DNA of 64,000 nucleotides from Paraburkholderia sabiae (GCF_030412785.1 NZ_CP125295.1:2418001-2482000); one strand, 5' to 3'; positions 48,101 through 57,666 are shown, numbered from the stretch's first letter. Notes: generated by a model from the sequence alone, not told the origin. Translations and numbers: made by a program.

Positions 48101-49029
48101 TTGCGCGCCCGGACCTTCGCGGGCGCTTCGGCGGGCGCCTTGGCCGCACGCGCCGCCGGTTTGCGGGCACGCGGCGCCTGCGCGATCTCCGCAACCTCAG
48201 CGACGGGTTCGGCCGCCTTGCGCTTCGGCGCAGTGGCAGGCTTGGCCTTTGCGCCGCCACGCAGGCTCGCGCGCAATGCTTCCATCAGATCGATCACTTC
48301 GCCGCCTTCAGCGGGTGCGTCGGCGCGCTCGGTCGAGATCACCTGCTTGCCTTCGATCTTCCGGTCGATGGCCGCGAGGATGCGCTTCTTCTCTTCGTCC
48401 TCGTAGGCGGCGGGATCGTAATGATCCTCCGTGCCCTGCTCGATGATCTGCATCGCGAGCTTGAGTTCCGACGCCGACACGTCGACATGCTCGATATTCA
48501 GGTCTTTCAGCGAGCGCACTTCGTCCGCGAACAGCAGTTGCTGGAACACCAGCCCGTCGGCGGAAGGCCGCACCTGCACGATGCGCGTCTTGCCCCTGGA
48601 CGCCCACTTCGCCAGCGCGCAACGGCCGCTTTCTGCGAGCGCCTGCTGCAGCAGGCTATACGGCTTGCCGCCACGGCGGTCGGGCGCGATGTAGTACGCC
48701 TTGTCGTAGTAGACGGGATCGACCGATTTTTCGGGAATGAAGGCCACGATCTCGACGACATGGCTCGCGCTTTCTTCCAGCGCTTTCAGTTCGTCGGCGG
48801 TAAATACGACGAATCGGTCCTTCTCGAACTCGTAGCCCTTCTTCATCGACGAACGCTCGACGACCGCGCCCGTCGATTCGGATATGTACTGCTGCTTCAC
48901 GCGCGAACCGTCGGGCGCGAGCATGTTGAAGCGCACGTCGGACGAGCTTTCCGTCGCGGAGTACAGCTTGACGGGAATCGAAACGAGGCCGAACGAGAGG
49001 GACAACGATGCAATCGAGCGTGCCGCCAT
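48097..49029 (-). CDS. ku: Ku protein, bacterial non-homologous end joining
   Basis: A 310-residue bacterial Ku. The beta-barrel core runs from MAARSIASLSLSFGLVSIPVKLYSAT to about residue 255 (IIEQGTEDHYDPAAYEDEEKKRILAAIDRKIEGK), followed by a lysine/alanine-rich tail from about 270, which in longer Ku proteins adds DNA binding. Ku dimers ring DNA ends and recruit ligase LigD; no ligD gene is in the window. Start at 49029 has GAGGAGA; the frame extends to 49104. It heads a two-gene operon with the MerR/TPR gene. Confidence 0.93.
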   Translation of the reverse strand: MAARSIASLSLSFGLVSIPVKLYSATESSSDVRFNMLAPDGSRVKQQYISESTGAVVERSSMKKGYEFEKDRFVVFTADELKALEESASHVVEIVAFIPEKSVDPVYYDKAYYIAPDRRGGKPYSLLQQALAESGRCALAKWASRGKTRIVQVRPSADGLVFQQLLFADEVRSLKDLNIEHVDVSASELKLAMQIIEQGTEDHYDPAAYEDEEKKRILAAIDRKIEGKQVISTERADAPAEGGEVIDLMEALRASLRGGAKAKPATAPKRKAAEPVAEVAEIAQAPRARKPAARAAKAPAEAPAKVRARK

Positions 49030-49221
49030 GAGCTTCTCCTCATGAGTTCCTTCCTGAACTGCGTCGATCTCCTGCCCGCCGGATGCACCGGGCAGGATCG
49101 TCACGCGCCCTGAAAAATACGCTGAACGCTTTCGCCAAGCTTAGCACCGCATTGGCATGGTTCAAGCTGTGCGGCGTATTGCTGCTCGCTGCTGTCCGAC
49201 CGGACCGACCTCAGCCCGATC

Positions 49222-49965
49222 TCAGCCCAAAATCGGATGAGACTGGCCGGGAATCGGCCAGCCGCGGTTGTCCGTCGGCACAAGCTGGGTCTGAAATGCG
49301 ACGAACAGCGCCTGGAAGCGCCCATCCACTTCGACCATCACCGCGCCGTCCTGAAACGTGCCGTTCTCCGACGAATGATCCCGCACGCGGCTGCCCTTCT
49401 GCGGCTTCGGGTTGCCCTGATTCATATGCGTTTCGTGCAGGCCGTCGTGCTGCGGCTCGAACAGGAAGCCGAAGCCGTACACGGTGACGCTCTTCGTCGG
49501 CTTCCAGCCGCGCCGCATATCGTTGCCGCTCTTGCCGGGATACAGATAATCGACGGGCGCCGCCGACATATCCAGCTGCAGCATCCCGTTGACGAGCGCG
49601 TTGATGTCGTTGTGCTCGGTCGCGGTATCGAGCGTGATGGGACGCATGCCCGACAGATCGACGAGGCGCGAATCATGCACGTAATCGAGCTTCGGAAAGC
49701 CGGTCTGCGTCAGCCCTGCGGGCAGCTTCGCGAGGTCGGCCGTCATGGGGTGATCGAAATACTGGTTCCATGCATATAGCACGTGATACCCCGCCGGGCC
49801 CGTGAGCGAACTGTCGGACTTCACGTTGGTGACGATGCGGAACTCGCCGCCGTTCGCGTCGTCGGCGACGATCACGTAGTGCGGATCGCCCTTGTAGCCG
49901 TCGAGAAAAGGCACGCCGAGTTTCAGCGTGCCCTTGAACACGACATAAACGTTCTGTTGCGCCAA
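49222..49965 (-). CDS. DUF2278 (YukJ-like) protein
   Basis: A 247-residue soluble protein of the DUF2278/YukJ type (YVVFKGTLKLGVPFLDGYKGDPHYVIVADDANGGEFRIVTNVKS at the N-terminus; DIHMNQGN-like THMNQGNPKP and GTFQDGAVMVE further on). Function unknown; the His/Asp-rich pattern suggests a hydrolase or metal binder but that is guesswork. It starts 37 bp after the debranching-enzyme gene on the same strand, so the two are probably co-transcribed. Confidence 0.75.
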   Translation of the reverse strand: MAQQNVYVVFKGTLKLGVPFLDGYKGDPHYVIVADDANGGEFRIVTNVKSDSSLTGPAGYHVLYAWNQYFDHPMTADLAKLPAGLTQTGFPKLDYVHDSRLVDLSGMRPITLDTATEHNDINALVNGMLQLDMSAAPVDYLYPGKSGNDMRRGWKPTKSVTVYGFGFLFEPQHDGLHETHMNQGNPKPQKGSRVRDHSSENGTFQDGAVMVEVDGRFQALFVAFQTQLVPTDNRGWPIPGQSHPILG

Positions 49966-50002
49966 GCCGTTGCTCCGTCGAAGTTATCGTGCAAACCGCA
50001 CG

Positions 50003-52282
50003 TCAAAGCAGCGCGATCACGCGCACGTCGCCCTGCTCCGCTGACGCCACGACCTTGCCCGCCACGCGCCGGAACGTGATCGACACCGACGCGTCGCCGA
50101 CGCGCAGATCGCCGATTTCGATCCAGTCGATGCCGTCCGGCAGCATCGGTTGCTCGATCAGCACTTCGCGCCGTTGCGCGTCGATCGTGATGCCGAGACA
50201 TGCTTCCAGCATCATGAACGGCGAGCCGGCCGCCCAGGCTTGCGGCAGACACGCGACGGGGTAAGCCGTCGGCTGTTCGCCGCGGCGCCGCGGAAAGCCG
50301 CAAAAAAGCTCCGGCAGACGCATGTCGAAGTTGACGGCCGCCTGGAACAGCGCCTGCAGCAGCCGCACGGCCGCCGCCTTCGCGCCGTAGCGCGCGAGCC
50401 CGCGCGCGCACAGCGCGTTGTCGTGCGGCCAGACCGAGCCGTTGTGATACGCCATCGGATTGAAGCGCGGCTGGCCGGCCGCCAGCGTCCGTACGCCCCA
50501 GCCCGTGTGGAAGAGCGTCGATTCGAGCGCACGCGCCACGGCTTCCCCGCGTTCGCGCGACGGCAGCCCGAACGCCAGCAGATGACCCGCATTCGACGCC
50601 AGCACGCGGCACAGGTCGCCCTTGCCGTCGAGCGCGATGCCATAGAAGCTCGAATCGTCCATCCAGTATTTGTCTTCGACGCATGCGCGGATTGCCGTGG
50701 CGCGCTGCGTGTAGCGCACCGCGTCGTCGGACTGGCCGCGCAGCATCGCGAACTGCGCCATCGTGTCGAACGCGGCGCTCGCGTAGGCCTGCACTTCGAC
50801 AAGCGCAATCGGCCCTTCAGGAAAGCGGCCGTCCGCATGGAACACGGAATCGTGGCTGTCCTTCCAGCCCTGGTTCGCGAGACCGCCGTCGGAAGCGCGC
50901 TGATAATCGAGCAGACCGTACACATTGCGGTCACACACGCCCGCGACCCACTTCGCCGCGAGTTCGAGCGCGGGCCACAGTTCGTCGACCAGTTGCGTGT
51001 CGCCCGTGCGCGCCACGTAGGCGCCCGCCAGCACGATGAAGAGCGGCGTCGTGTCGACCCCGCCGTAATACAGCGCGAACGGCACCTCGCCCGTCGCCGC
51101 CATTTCGCTGCGGCGCATCTCGTGCATGATCTTGCCGACGGCGGCGTCGCGGAACGCCGAATCTTCCTTCGCCTGATGCTCGGCCAGAAAACGCAGCACG
51201 CCGCGCGCGAGACCCGGCTGCAGCCACAGCATCTGCAGCGACGTGATCACGGCATCGCGCCCGAACGGCGTCGAGAACCACGGAATGCCCGCATACGGAT
51301 ACGGGCCGGTGGCGAGATCGGTGGTCAGCAGATTCAGGTCGGCTTGCGAGCGGTCGATCCACGCGTTGAACAGCGGATTGCTCGAGCGCACGCGCGCCGA
51401 CGCGCGGCGCCGCTCGCGCATCACCAGGTGCGCATCGACGAGCGCCGCACGCACGGCCGAGCGTCCCACGCGCGGGCGCGCCGCGTCGATCTGCGACACG
51501 TGCAACTCGGTGACGGTACGGGTGGATTGCGGCACGTCGACCTCGGGCGTGCCCTTGTGCGCCGCGACCTCTACTGCCACCGACAGATAGATCGACACGC
51601 ACGCCTGCGCCGGCAGCTTCACCGAATAGTCGGCGCGGTCCGCCAGCAGCTTGTCGGGCATCGGCGAGAATGCGACGCGCACGTGGCGCGCCACGTCGTC
51701 GAGGCCGACGTAGCCGAGCAGCACTTCGTTCTTGTGCACGCGCGGCGTTTCGACCGTGCCCTGCTTCGCGCGTTTGAGGCCGCGCACTTCGAACATGTCG
51801 CGGAAGTCGCTGGCAAAGGAGATCGACAGCGGCACCACGGCGTCCGTCGTGCCGTAGTTGGTCAGCTCGATCGCTTCGTTCATCACCGTGCCCGACAGCA
51901 CGCGCACGCGTTCGACGTGAATCACGCCTTCCGGGGTGCTGTCGCCGCCGAGAGGCGGCAGCGGGCGGTTGGTCAGATGCGCGGTGAATGAGGTGTTGTC
52001 GCTGCCGACGCTGCCCGACAGCAGCGACGGCGCGCGGCCGCCGAACGTCAGGCGCAGCTGGGACAGCACGCGGGTATCGTTGACGAACAGGCCGTCGTCG
52101 CGGCCCGTGACGTCGCCCAGGGGATCGTTGACGATGAACGTGCCGCCCGATTTCAGCACATGCTGGGTCGCGCTCGCGACGTTCATGTTTTCCGGCGCGA
52201 TGAATGCGCCGTCGCTCTCCTCGCCGCGATAGTCCACGCCGCCCTGATGGGACAGCCCGCCGAGTGCTTCTGGATCCTGCAT
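50003..52282 (-). CDS. Glycogen-debranching-like enzyme (amylo-1,6-glucosidase family)
   Basis: A 759-residue protein with an N-terminal glycogen-debranching domain (about residues 45-240: GGTFIVNDPLGDVTGRDDGLFVNDTRVLSQLRL) and a C-terminal (alpha/alpha)6 glucosidase barrel (about 290-740). The hallmark GIPWFSTPFGRDAVITSLQML and YHNGSVWPHDNALCA segments are present; Glu/Asp residues there are the likely catalytic site. It probably trims alpha-1,6-linked or related glucans in the cytosol; no signal peptide. No glycogen synthesis genes are nearby. Upstream of the DUF2278 gene. Confidence 0.83.
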   Translation of the reverse strand: MQDPEALGGLSHQGGVDYRGEESDGAFIAPENMNVASATQHVLKSGGTFIVNDPLGDVTGRDDGLFVNDTRVLSQLRLTFGGRAPSLLSGSVGSDNTSFTAHLTNRPLPPLGGDSTPEGVIHVERVRVLSGTVMNEAIELTNYGTTDAVVPLSISFASDFRDMFEVRGLKRAKQGTVETPRVHKNEVLLGYVGLDDVARHVRVAFSPMPDKLLADRADYSVKLPAQACVSIYLSVAVEVAAHKGTPEVDVPQSTRTVTELHVSQIDAARPRVGRSAVRAALVDAHLVMRERRRASARVRSSNPLFNAWIDRSQADLNLLTTDLATGPYPYAGIPWFSTPFGRDAVITSLQMLWLQPGLARGVLRFLAEHQAKEDSAFRDAAVGKIMHEMRRSEMAATGEVPFALYYGGVDTTPLFIVLAGAYVARTGDTQLVDELWPALELAAKWVAGVCDRNVYGLLDYQRASDGGLANQGWKDSHDSVFHADGRFPEGPIALVEVQAYASAAFDTMAQFAMLRGQSDDAVRYTQRATAIRACVEDKYWMDDSSFYGIALDGKGDLCRVLASNAGHLLAFGLPSRERGEAVARALESTLFHTGWGVRTLAAGQPRFNPMAYHNGSVWPHDNALCARGLARYGAKAAAVRLLQALFQAAVNFDMRLPELFCGFPRRRGEQPTAYPVACLPQAWAAGSPFMMLEACLGITIDAQRREVLIEQPMLPDGIDWIEIGDLRVGDASVSITFRRVAGKVVASAEQGDVRVIALL

Positions 52283-52522
52283 CAGCTTGCTCCTGTGCTA
52301 GTGGCTTTGTTCGGTGATTGTAGAAGGTTCATGCGATTACGACAGAGGATAGTGCCGTCGGTGCCCCGATTCTTCATGAAATTTTCATTGAAAGGCAACC
52401 TGAAGGATGCATGGCACGGGTCGTGCTGTCGTGACGATCGCCACCGTTTTCATTGCCAGGCGGGGTGCAGATTGCGCACATTACTTCGTCATCCTTCCCA
52501 ATCACAGCGCGTCGCAGCAAAT

Positions 52523-52560
52523 AAAAAAGGCGCCGCTCCCCTCTTGCGGGAGCGGCGCCT
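52523..52560 (-). terminator. Rho-independent terminator of gltA
   Basis: AGGCGCCGCTCCC (52528-52540) pairs with GGGAGCGGCGCCT (52548-52560), 7-nt loop. On the minus strand a run of six T's follows. It lies 60 bp past the gltA stop. Confidence 0.92.
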
Positions 52561-52620
52561 GCGCTTCAGACGATGCCGCGGATAGCGGCCTTCAAAAGCG
52601 AGCCTGACTGTAGATAAGCT

Positions 52621-53922
52621 TTAGCGCTTCGCGATCGGCTTCGCTTCACGCGGCGTTTCGCCGACGAACAGCTGACGCGGACGGCCGATCTTCTGTTCAG
52701 GGTCGGCGATCATTTCGTTCCATTGCGCAATCCAGCCGACCGTGCGCGCGAGCGCGAAGATACACGTGAACATCGCGGTCGGAATGCCGAGCGCGCGTTG
52801 CACGATGCCCGAATAGAAGTCGACGTTCGGATATAGCTTGCGCGACACGAAGTATTCGTCTTCCAGCGCGATCTTTTCCAGTGCCATCGCGAGCTTGAAC
52901 AGCGGGTCGTCATGCAGGCCCAGTTCGTTCAGCACTTCATGGCAGGTTTCGCGCATCAGCTTCGCACGCGGATCGTAGTTCTTGTAGACGCGATGGCCGA
53001 AGCCCATCAGCTTCACGCCCGAGTTCTTGTCCTTCACCTGCTCGATGAACTTCGGAATGTTATCGACCGAGCCGATTTCTTCCAGCATGTTCAGCGCGGC
53101 TTCATTTGCGCCGCCGTGCGCCGGGCCCCACAGACATGCAATACCGGCAGCGATACATGCGAACGGATTCGCGCCCGACGAACCGGCCAGACGCACCGTC
53201 GACGTCGATGCGTTCTGCTCATGGTCGGCGTGCAGGATCAGGATGCGATCGAGCGCGCGAACCAGCACGTCGTTGACCTTGTACTCTTCGGCCGGGTTCG
53301 AGAACATCATGTGCATGAAGTTCGCGCTGTACGACAGGTCGTTACGCGGATACACGAATGGCTGGCCGATCGAATACTTGTACGCCATCGCGACCAGCGT
53401 GGGCAGCTTCGCGATCATGCGGATCGCGGAGACATCGCGATGCAGCGGGTTACTGATGTCGAGCGAGTCGTGATAGAACGCCGACAATGCACCGACTGCC
53501 GCGACGAGAATCGCCATCGGGTGTGCATCGCGACGGAAGCCACGGAAGAAGAAATGCATCTGCTCGTGCACCATCGTGTGCTTCGTGACGGTGTCTTCGA
53601 ATTCTTTCTTCTGCTGCGCGTTCGGCAGCTCGCCTTTCAGCAGCAGGTAGCACGTTTCGAGAAAGTCCGCGTTTTGCGCGAGGTTATCGATGGGATAGCC
53701 GCGATACAGCAGTTCGCCCTTATCGCCGTCGATATACGTGATTTCCGAGTTGCACGACGCCGTCGACATGAAGCCCGGATCGTAAGTGAACTTGCCCGTT
53801 TGCCCGTACAGCTTGCGAATGTCGATTACATCCGGACCCAACGATCCTTTATAAACGGGTAGTTCGATCTTCTCGTCGCTATCGGAAAACGACAGCGTGG
53901 CTTTGGTCGTTGATACGTTCAT
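52621..53922 (-). CDS. gltA: Type II citrate synthase
   Basis: A 433-residue hexameric-type citrate synthase condensing acetyl-CoA and oxaloacetate. Catalytic residues are in place: the first His in [16 protein letters not shown], the second His in [16 protein letters not shown] and the Asp in [10 protein letters not shown]; the N-terminal [32 protein letters not shown] is typical. Start at 53922 follows AAAGGAA. It stands alone between a terminator and a divergent gene, not beside the succinate dehydrogenase genes as in the usual Burkholderia gltA locus, so it may be a second copy. Confidence 0.93.
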   Translation of the reverse strand: MNVSTTKATLSFSDSDEKIELPVYKGSLGPDVIDIRKLYGQTGKFTYDPGFMSTASCNSEITYIDGDKGELLYRGYPIDNLAQNADFLETCYLLLKGELPNAQQKKEFEDTVTKHTMVHEQMHFFFRGFRRDAHPMAILVAAVGALSAFYHDSLDISNPLHRDVSAIRMIAKLPTLVAMAYKYSIGQPFVYPRNDLSYSANFMHMMFSNPAEEYKVNDVLVRALDRILILHADHEQNASTSTVRLAGSSGANPFACIAAGIACLWGPAHGGANEAALNMLEEIGSVDNIPKFIEQVKDKNSGVKLMGFGHRVYKNYDPRAKLMRETCHEVLNELGLHDDPLFKLAMALEKIALEDEYFVSRKLYPNVDFYSGIVQRALGIPTAMFTCIFALARTVGWIAQWNEMIADPEQKIGRPRQLFVGETPREAKPIAKR

Positions 53923-54185
53923 CTGGGATTCCTTTCGACATTGCATTGCTGGAGGCACGCGAAACACGTGAGACCGGGCTGCAGCGCATAACCTGCGCAT
54001 TGAACGAATCATTCACGCACTCGCTACTGCGCGTATTGCCGCACCCGGCTGCCGTCAGCATTCTACGGTGCGCAAGCCGTTTGATTGCATCGCTTGCGCG
54101 CAACAATCCATCTCGCACCAAGCAATACTCGACGCGTGCACAAGCCTATTCGTCGACAGACAAATGAAAGTAAGCGCATCCAGTG

Positions 54186-54310
54186 CAACAATGTTTTGCT
54201 TCGGGGCAGGACGTCAAACGCAAGCGCGTCTGAGATACTGAACCTGTGTTTAGCTTCCCCTGCAAACACATTGCTGTCTTGGACCCGCCTTTTTTTGGCG
54301 GGTCTTTTTT
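54186..54310 (+). ncRNA. Putative structured small RNA or attenuating leader
   Basis: A stretch near 54186-54199 can pair with 54262-54276 to close a long stem; inside, GGGG/CCCC and CAGG/CCTG pairs and a GACG...CGTC hairpin (54210-54230) can form. It ends in a textbook terminator. Since no plus-strand gene lies upstream, either this is a free small RNA or it is a leader that attenuates the gene at 54347. No known RNA family recognised. Confidence 0.42.
54282..54310 (+). terminator. Rho-independent terminator upstream of the 54347 gene
   Basis: GACCCGCC (54282-54289) and GGCGGGTC (54297-54304) with a 7-T loop, followed by TTTTTT. It lies 37 bp before the next start codon on the same strand, with no coding gene in front. 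Confidence 0.88.
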
Positions 54311-54346
54311 AAAAGTCAGACACTGGAACAAACAGGAATAACGACA

Positions 54347-54751
54347 ATGAACATGAACATCGACACGCTCTTTCCCGCGACCGAAGAAGCCGAAGAAGAC
54401 ATCGTCGTCACGGCCTTGAACCATCAGGACATCGTGCTCGCGATGTCGGCGGCGCTGGCGACGGAAAAGGTCGCCGTTCTGCACATGCTGTATCCGCGTA
54501 CCGACGCGCGCACGCACCGCAGCCTCGACGAACTTGTCGACCGTCTGCACGGACATGGGCTGCATCAGGTCGCGCGCCTCGTTTCGCACGAAGCGCACTA
54601 TCTGGTGTTCAAGGAACCGCAAAAGGCGTGGAAGGCATTCAACGAGATCCGCCACGACTCGCTCGCGATCGGCGTGCATCTCTACTACTGCGGTCTCGTC
54701 GGCGAACCGGCCGAGCGCGCGCTCGATATCGACGCGCACGCAAAAGACTGA
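54347..54751 (+). CDS. Protein of unknown function
   Basis: A 134-residue soluble, mainly helical protein (TLFPATEEAEEDIVVTALNHQDIVLAMSAALATEKVAVLHMLYP at the start; a His-rich middle HGHGLHQVARLVSHEAHYLVF). No membrane segment or known motif. AGGA lies about 10 bp before ATG 54347; ATG 54353 is an alternative. A strong terminator just upstream suggests control by attenuation or readthrough. Convergent with the alpha/beta hydrolase, 15 bp apart. Confidence 0.7.
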   Translation: MNMNIDTLFPATEEAEEDIVVTALNHQDIVLAMSAALATEKVAVLHMLYPRTDARTHRSLDELVDRLHGHGLHQVARLVSHEAHYLVFKEPQKAWKAFNEIRHDSLAIGVHLYYCGLVGEPAERALDIDAHAKD

Positions 54752-54766
54752 CCGGTCAACAAAGTC

Positions 54767-55636
54767 TCAACGCGTACCTTGAATGAACGCGTCGACGAAA
54801 CGGTTGAAGGCGGCGGGATGCGCGAGATTCATTCCGTGCGATGCGCCCATCACCGTTTCGCGGCGCGCATCCGGCAGCCAGGTCGAGAGCGTTTCGGCCG
54901 CGCGCCGGAACATCAACGGACTCTTCTCGCCGTCGATCAGCAGCACAGGGCACTTCACGTCCGACGCGCTTTCAGGCGTGTAAGCGGGCAACGGATCGCG
55001 GAACTGACGCGCGAGGGTGTGTGCGTTGTCGGTGGCCATGCGCCGGAAACCCGGCGTGCTCTTCGACCAGAAACCCGGGCGGCTCACGGAATCGACGAAT
55101 AGCTGCAAGCCCGCGTCGACCTCTCCTTCTTCGATCAGTTGCGCCGCGCGTGCACGCAGTGCGTTCACCGTCTCCGGCAAACTCGCGGGCGCACGGCCCG
55201 CGATCTGCAACGGCCCGCCCGGATCGGCGAGCGTCAGCGTCTTCACATGCTGCCCATGACGTCGCGCGAAGTGATACGCGACGCAGCCGCCCCGCGAATG
55301 ACCGACGACATGCGCCGGTCCCGCGCCATACAGTTCGATGAACTGCGCGACTTCATCCGCGTGATCGCTCCAGCTGAACGGAAACGCATCGGGCGTATCC
55401 GTGACGGGCCAATAGTGCGTGAGACTCACGGCAACACAGCGATAACGCTTCGACAGACCCGCGAGTTGCGGCTCCCAGTAGCGGTAATCGCACAGCGAAC
55501 CATGCACGAAGAGCAGCAGTTCGCCGTCGCCCTGTTCGACATACGGCATGCGCAGGCCGTTGGGCAATTCGATGGAAAGTGCGGATGAAGCGGGAGTCTG
55601 ATTCACTGAACGAGGCAAGAATGAAAAGGCGCGCAT
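54767..55636 (-). CDS. Alpha/beta-fold hydrolase
   Basis: A 289-residue alpha/beta hydrolase: oxyanion-loop LLLFVHGSLCDYRYW, nucleophile elbow GHSRGG (about residue 115), acid in VLLIDGEKSPLM and catalytic His in GASHGMNLAHP. No signal peptide, so probably cytosolic. Substrate unknown; such proteins are esterases, lactonases or C-C hydrolases. It lies 87 bp after the mreB-like gene on the same strand. Confidence 0.85.
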   Translation of the reverse strand: MRAFSFLPRSVNQTPASSALSIELPNGLRMPYVEQGDGELLLFVHGSLCDYRYWEPQLAGLSKRYRCVAVSLTHYWPVTDTPDAFPFSWSDHADEVAQFIELYGAGPAHVVGHSRGGCVAYHFARRHGQHVKTLTLADPGGPLQIAGRAPASLPETVNALRARAAQLIEEGEVDAGLQLFVDSVSRPGFWSKSTPGFRRMATDNAHTLARQFRDPLPAYTPESASDVKCPVLLIDGEKSPLMFRRAAETLSTWLPDARRETVMGASHGMNLAHPAAFNRFVDAFIQGTR

Positions 55637-55723
55637 TATCCACGATAAAGGCGCCGTAGAAGCCTCATTCTTACATGACGCTGCGCGGCCCGCGCGCGCA
55701 GTCAGCTATGTCAAACGATTGCG

Positions 55724-56779
55724 TCAGTCGTACGCCGACATTTCCAGCAGGCCTGCGCTCGCTGCCGCGCCGGCGCCGCGCACGGCGCAGGTCAGTGGTT
55801 CGTCGGCGACGCGCACCTCGAGGCCCAGTTCGTTGCTGAAATAGCGCGCCATATTGCCGAGCAGCGCGCCGCCGCCCGTCAGCACGATGCCCGCGTCGGC
55901 GATATCCGTCACGAGTTCGGGCGGTGCGCTTTCCAGCGCCGTCTTCACGGCGGCGAGCACCTGGCGCAGCGGCGCGGCGATCGCATCGACGACATCCTGC
56001 GTCGACACTTCGACCGTACGCGGCAAGCCGTCGTCGACGCCGCGTCCCGTTGCACGCATCGTGTCGGGCGGCACGACGGCGAGCGCCGAGCCGATCGTTT
56101 TCTTCACGAGTTCCGCCGTCTGCTCGCCTAGCAGCACGCCGAAGTTGTTGCGCACGTGCTTGATGATCGCGGCATCGAACTGGTCGCCGCCGACGCGGAT
56201 CGAGCCGCTGTACGCCGTGCCGCCCAGCGCGATCACGCCGATTTCCGTCGTGCCGCCGCCGATGTCGACGACCATCGAGCCCGTCGCCGACGACACCGGC
56301 AAGCCCGCGCCGACCGCTGAGGCAAGCGATTCGTCGATCAGGTTCACCTTCCACGCGCCTGCCGCTGCCGCCGCCTCGCGGATCGCGCGGCGCTCGACCT
56401 GGGTCGCGCCCGACGGCACGCAGATCGTGAACGCGGCGCGGCGCGCGAAGAACGGACGCGGACTCGCCATATCGACGAATTGCCGGATCATGTGCTCGGC
56501 TGCGGGGAAGTTGGCGATCACGCCGTGACGCATCGGCCGCACGGGTTCGAGGTTGCACGGCGCGCGGCCGATCATCTGCTTGGCCTCGCTGCCGACCAGC
56601 GCGACGACCTTGCGCCCCGCCGCCGATTCCTGCTTGTCGAAGCACACCACGGACGGCTCGTTGAGCACGATGCCGCCGTCGTCGGTGTAGATCAGCGTGT
56701 TGGCCGTGCCGAGATCGACCGCCACGGACTGGCGGAACAGGCGTCCAAAAAGCGATGACTGCGCATTCGATCTGGCCAT
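55724..56779 (-). CDS. MreB-family actin homologue, solitary paralogue
   Basis: A 351-residue bacterial actin with all nucleotide-site motifs: phosphate-1 VDLGTANTLIY, phosphate-2 VVDIGGGTTEIGVIAL and adenosine-site TGGGALLGN. The N-terminus (SLFGRLFRQSVAVDLGTANT) suits an MreB membrane-binding helix. MreB filaments guide cell-wall synthesis. The usual mreB sits in an mreBCD-pbp cluster; here no mreC, mreD or rodA follows, so this is probably an extra copy. Start at 56779 (MARSNAQ) has only a weak site; ATG 56845 is in the same frame. Confidence 0.87.
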   Translation of the reverse strand: MARSNAQSSLFGRLFRQSVAVDLGTANTLIYTDDGGIVLNEPSVVCFDKQESAAGRKVVALVGSEAKQMIGRAPCNLEPVRPMRHGVIANFPAAEHMIRQFVDMASPRPFFARRAAFTICVPSGATQVERRAIREAAAAAGAWKVNLIDESLASAVGAGLPVSSATGSMVVDIGGGTTEIGVIALGGTAYSGSIRVGGDQFDAAIIKHVRNNFGVLLGEQTAELVKKTIGSALAVVPPDTMRATGRGVDDGLPRTVEVSTQDVVDAIAAPLRQVLAAVKTALESAPPELVTDIADAGIVLTGGGALLGNMARYFSNELGLEVRVADEPLTCAVRGAGAAASAGLLEMSAYD

Positions 56780-56936
56780 GGTCAGGCTCTTTTGAAAGAA
56801 GTGAGCTGCCTTGCGGGCAGCGGAAATGTCAAACGTACGGCGCAATGAAGCGGCGCGTTCGTGCGTCGGAAAGTTTTTCCGGCTCTTGAGCGCATATCGG
56901 CAAATGCCCAGCGAACTTTAGGAGAATGAATTCGAA

Positions 56937-56978
56937 AACTGTCTTACGGCCGCTTACGGCGCGGCCGGTTTGACAGTT
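56937..56978 (-). terminator. Terminator after the serine esterase gene
   Basis: A two-part stem: AACTGTC (56937-56943) with GACAGTT (56972-56978) and inside it CGGCCG (56947-56952) with CGGCCG (56962-56967). On the minus strand the stem is followed by TTTTCG. It lies 29 bp past the esterase stop. Confidence 0.68.
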
Positions 56979-57006
56979 CAAGTGACGGGATTCGATGCGT
57001 TATGGA

Positions 57007-57666
57007 TTAGCTGCGGGCCAACGGCGCGAGCGCGCGTACCAGTGCATCGCGGCCCAGCGCGACGCCGTCGCCGGAAATCGTGTGGCCGACACCCGGCAGC
57101 GCGAACGCCTCGACGTCGAAGCCCGCGTCGTGCAGCGCGATCGCGGCGCGTTCGGTTTCGTCGACGGAAATCACGGCGTCGTCGTCGCCGTGAATCAGCG
57201 TCACGGGCGTGGCGCTGTGCGTCGTAACGGGCGACGCAAGCCGCCCCGAGAACGCAACGACGACGGCCGCGCCCTGCGGATTCGTCGCCACGTGATGCAG
57301 CGACATCATCGAGCCTTGCGAGAAGCCCACCAGCGCGAGCTGGCCATAGCCGAGCTTCCAGTGCGCGAGTTCGGCGTCGAGCATTGTCTGCAGCGCGGGC
57401 CATGCGGCGGCGACGCGGCCCGGACGATTGTCTACGTCGACATCGCGCAGCGAGAACCACTGACGGCCGCCGAAGCCGCCGTCGAACGGCTCGCTGCCAT
57501 CGAGCGAGACGAACGCCGCTTGCGGCAGCGCTTCGCGCCAGATGTCCGCGAGCGGCACAAGATCCTGAGCATTGCTGCCGACGCCATGCAGCAGCACGAC
57601 CAGCGCCGTCGCCGGTCCGTCGGCGGGCGCGAGCCGCCAGCCGTTGTCGAATTGTTCCCAGGCCAT
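57007..57666 (-). CDS. Serine esterase/phospholipase (YpfH-like)
   Basis: A 219-residue alpha/beta hydrolase of the phospholipase/carboxylesterase family. Oxyanion-site [14 protein letters not shown], nucleophile [10 protein letters not shown] (about residue 116), acid in [10 protein letters not shown] and His in [10 protein letters not shown] are all present. ATGs at 57675, 57672 and 57666 compete; the AAAGGA site is best spaced for 57666 (MAWEQFDNG). Probably cytosolic, acting on short-chain esters or acyl thioesters. Divergent from the DHA2 pump. Confidence 0.87.
   Translation of the reverse strand: MAWEQFDNGWRLAPADGPATALVVLLHGVGSNAQDLVPLADIWREALPQAAFVSLDGSEPFDGGFGGRQWFSLRDVDVDNRPGRVAAAWPALQTMLDAELAHWKLGYGQLALVGFSQGSMMSLHHVATNPQGAAVVVAFSGRLASPVTTHSATPVTLIHGDDDAVISVDETERAAIALHDAGFDVEAFALPGVGHTISGDGVALGRDALVRALAPLARS

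Larger units (their letters stand above)
53923..54346. other. gltA upstream region with structured transcript
   Basis: A 424-bp gene-free region carrying the gltA promoter on the left and, from about 54186 on, the predicted structured RNA listed separately. No ORF with coding character. Confidence 0.6.
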
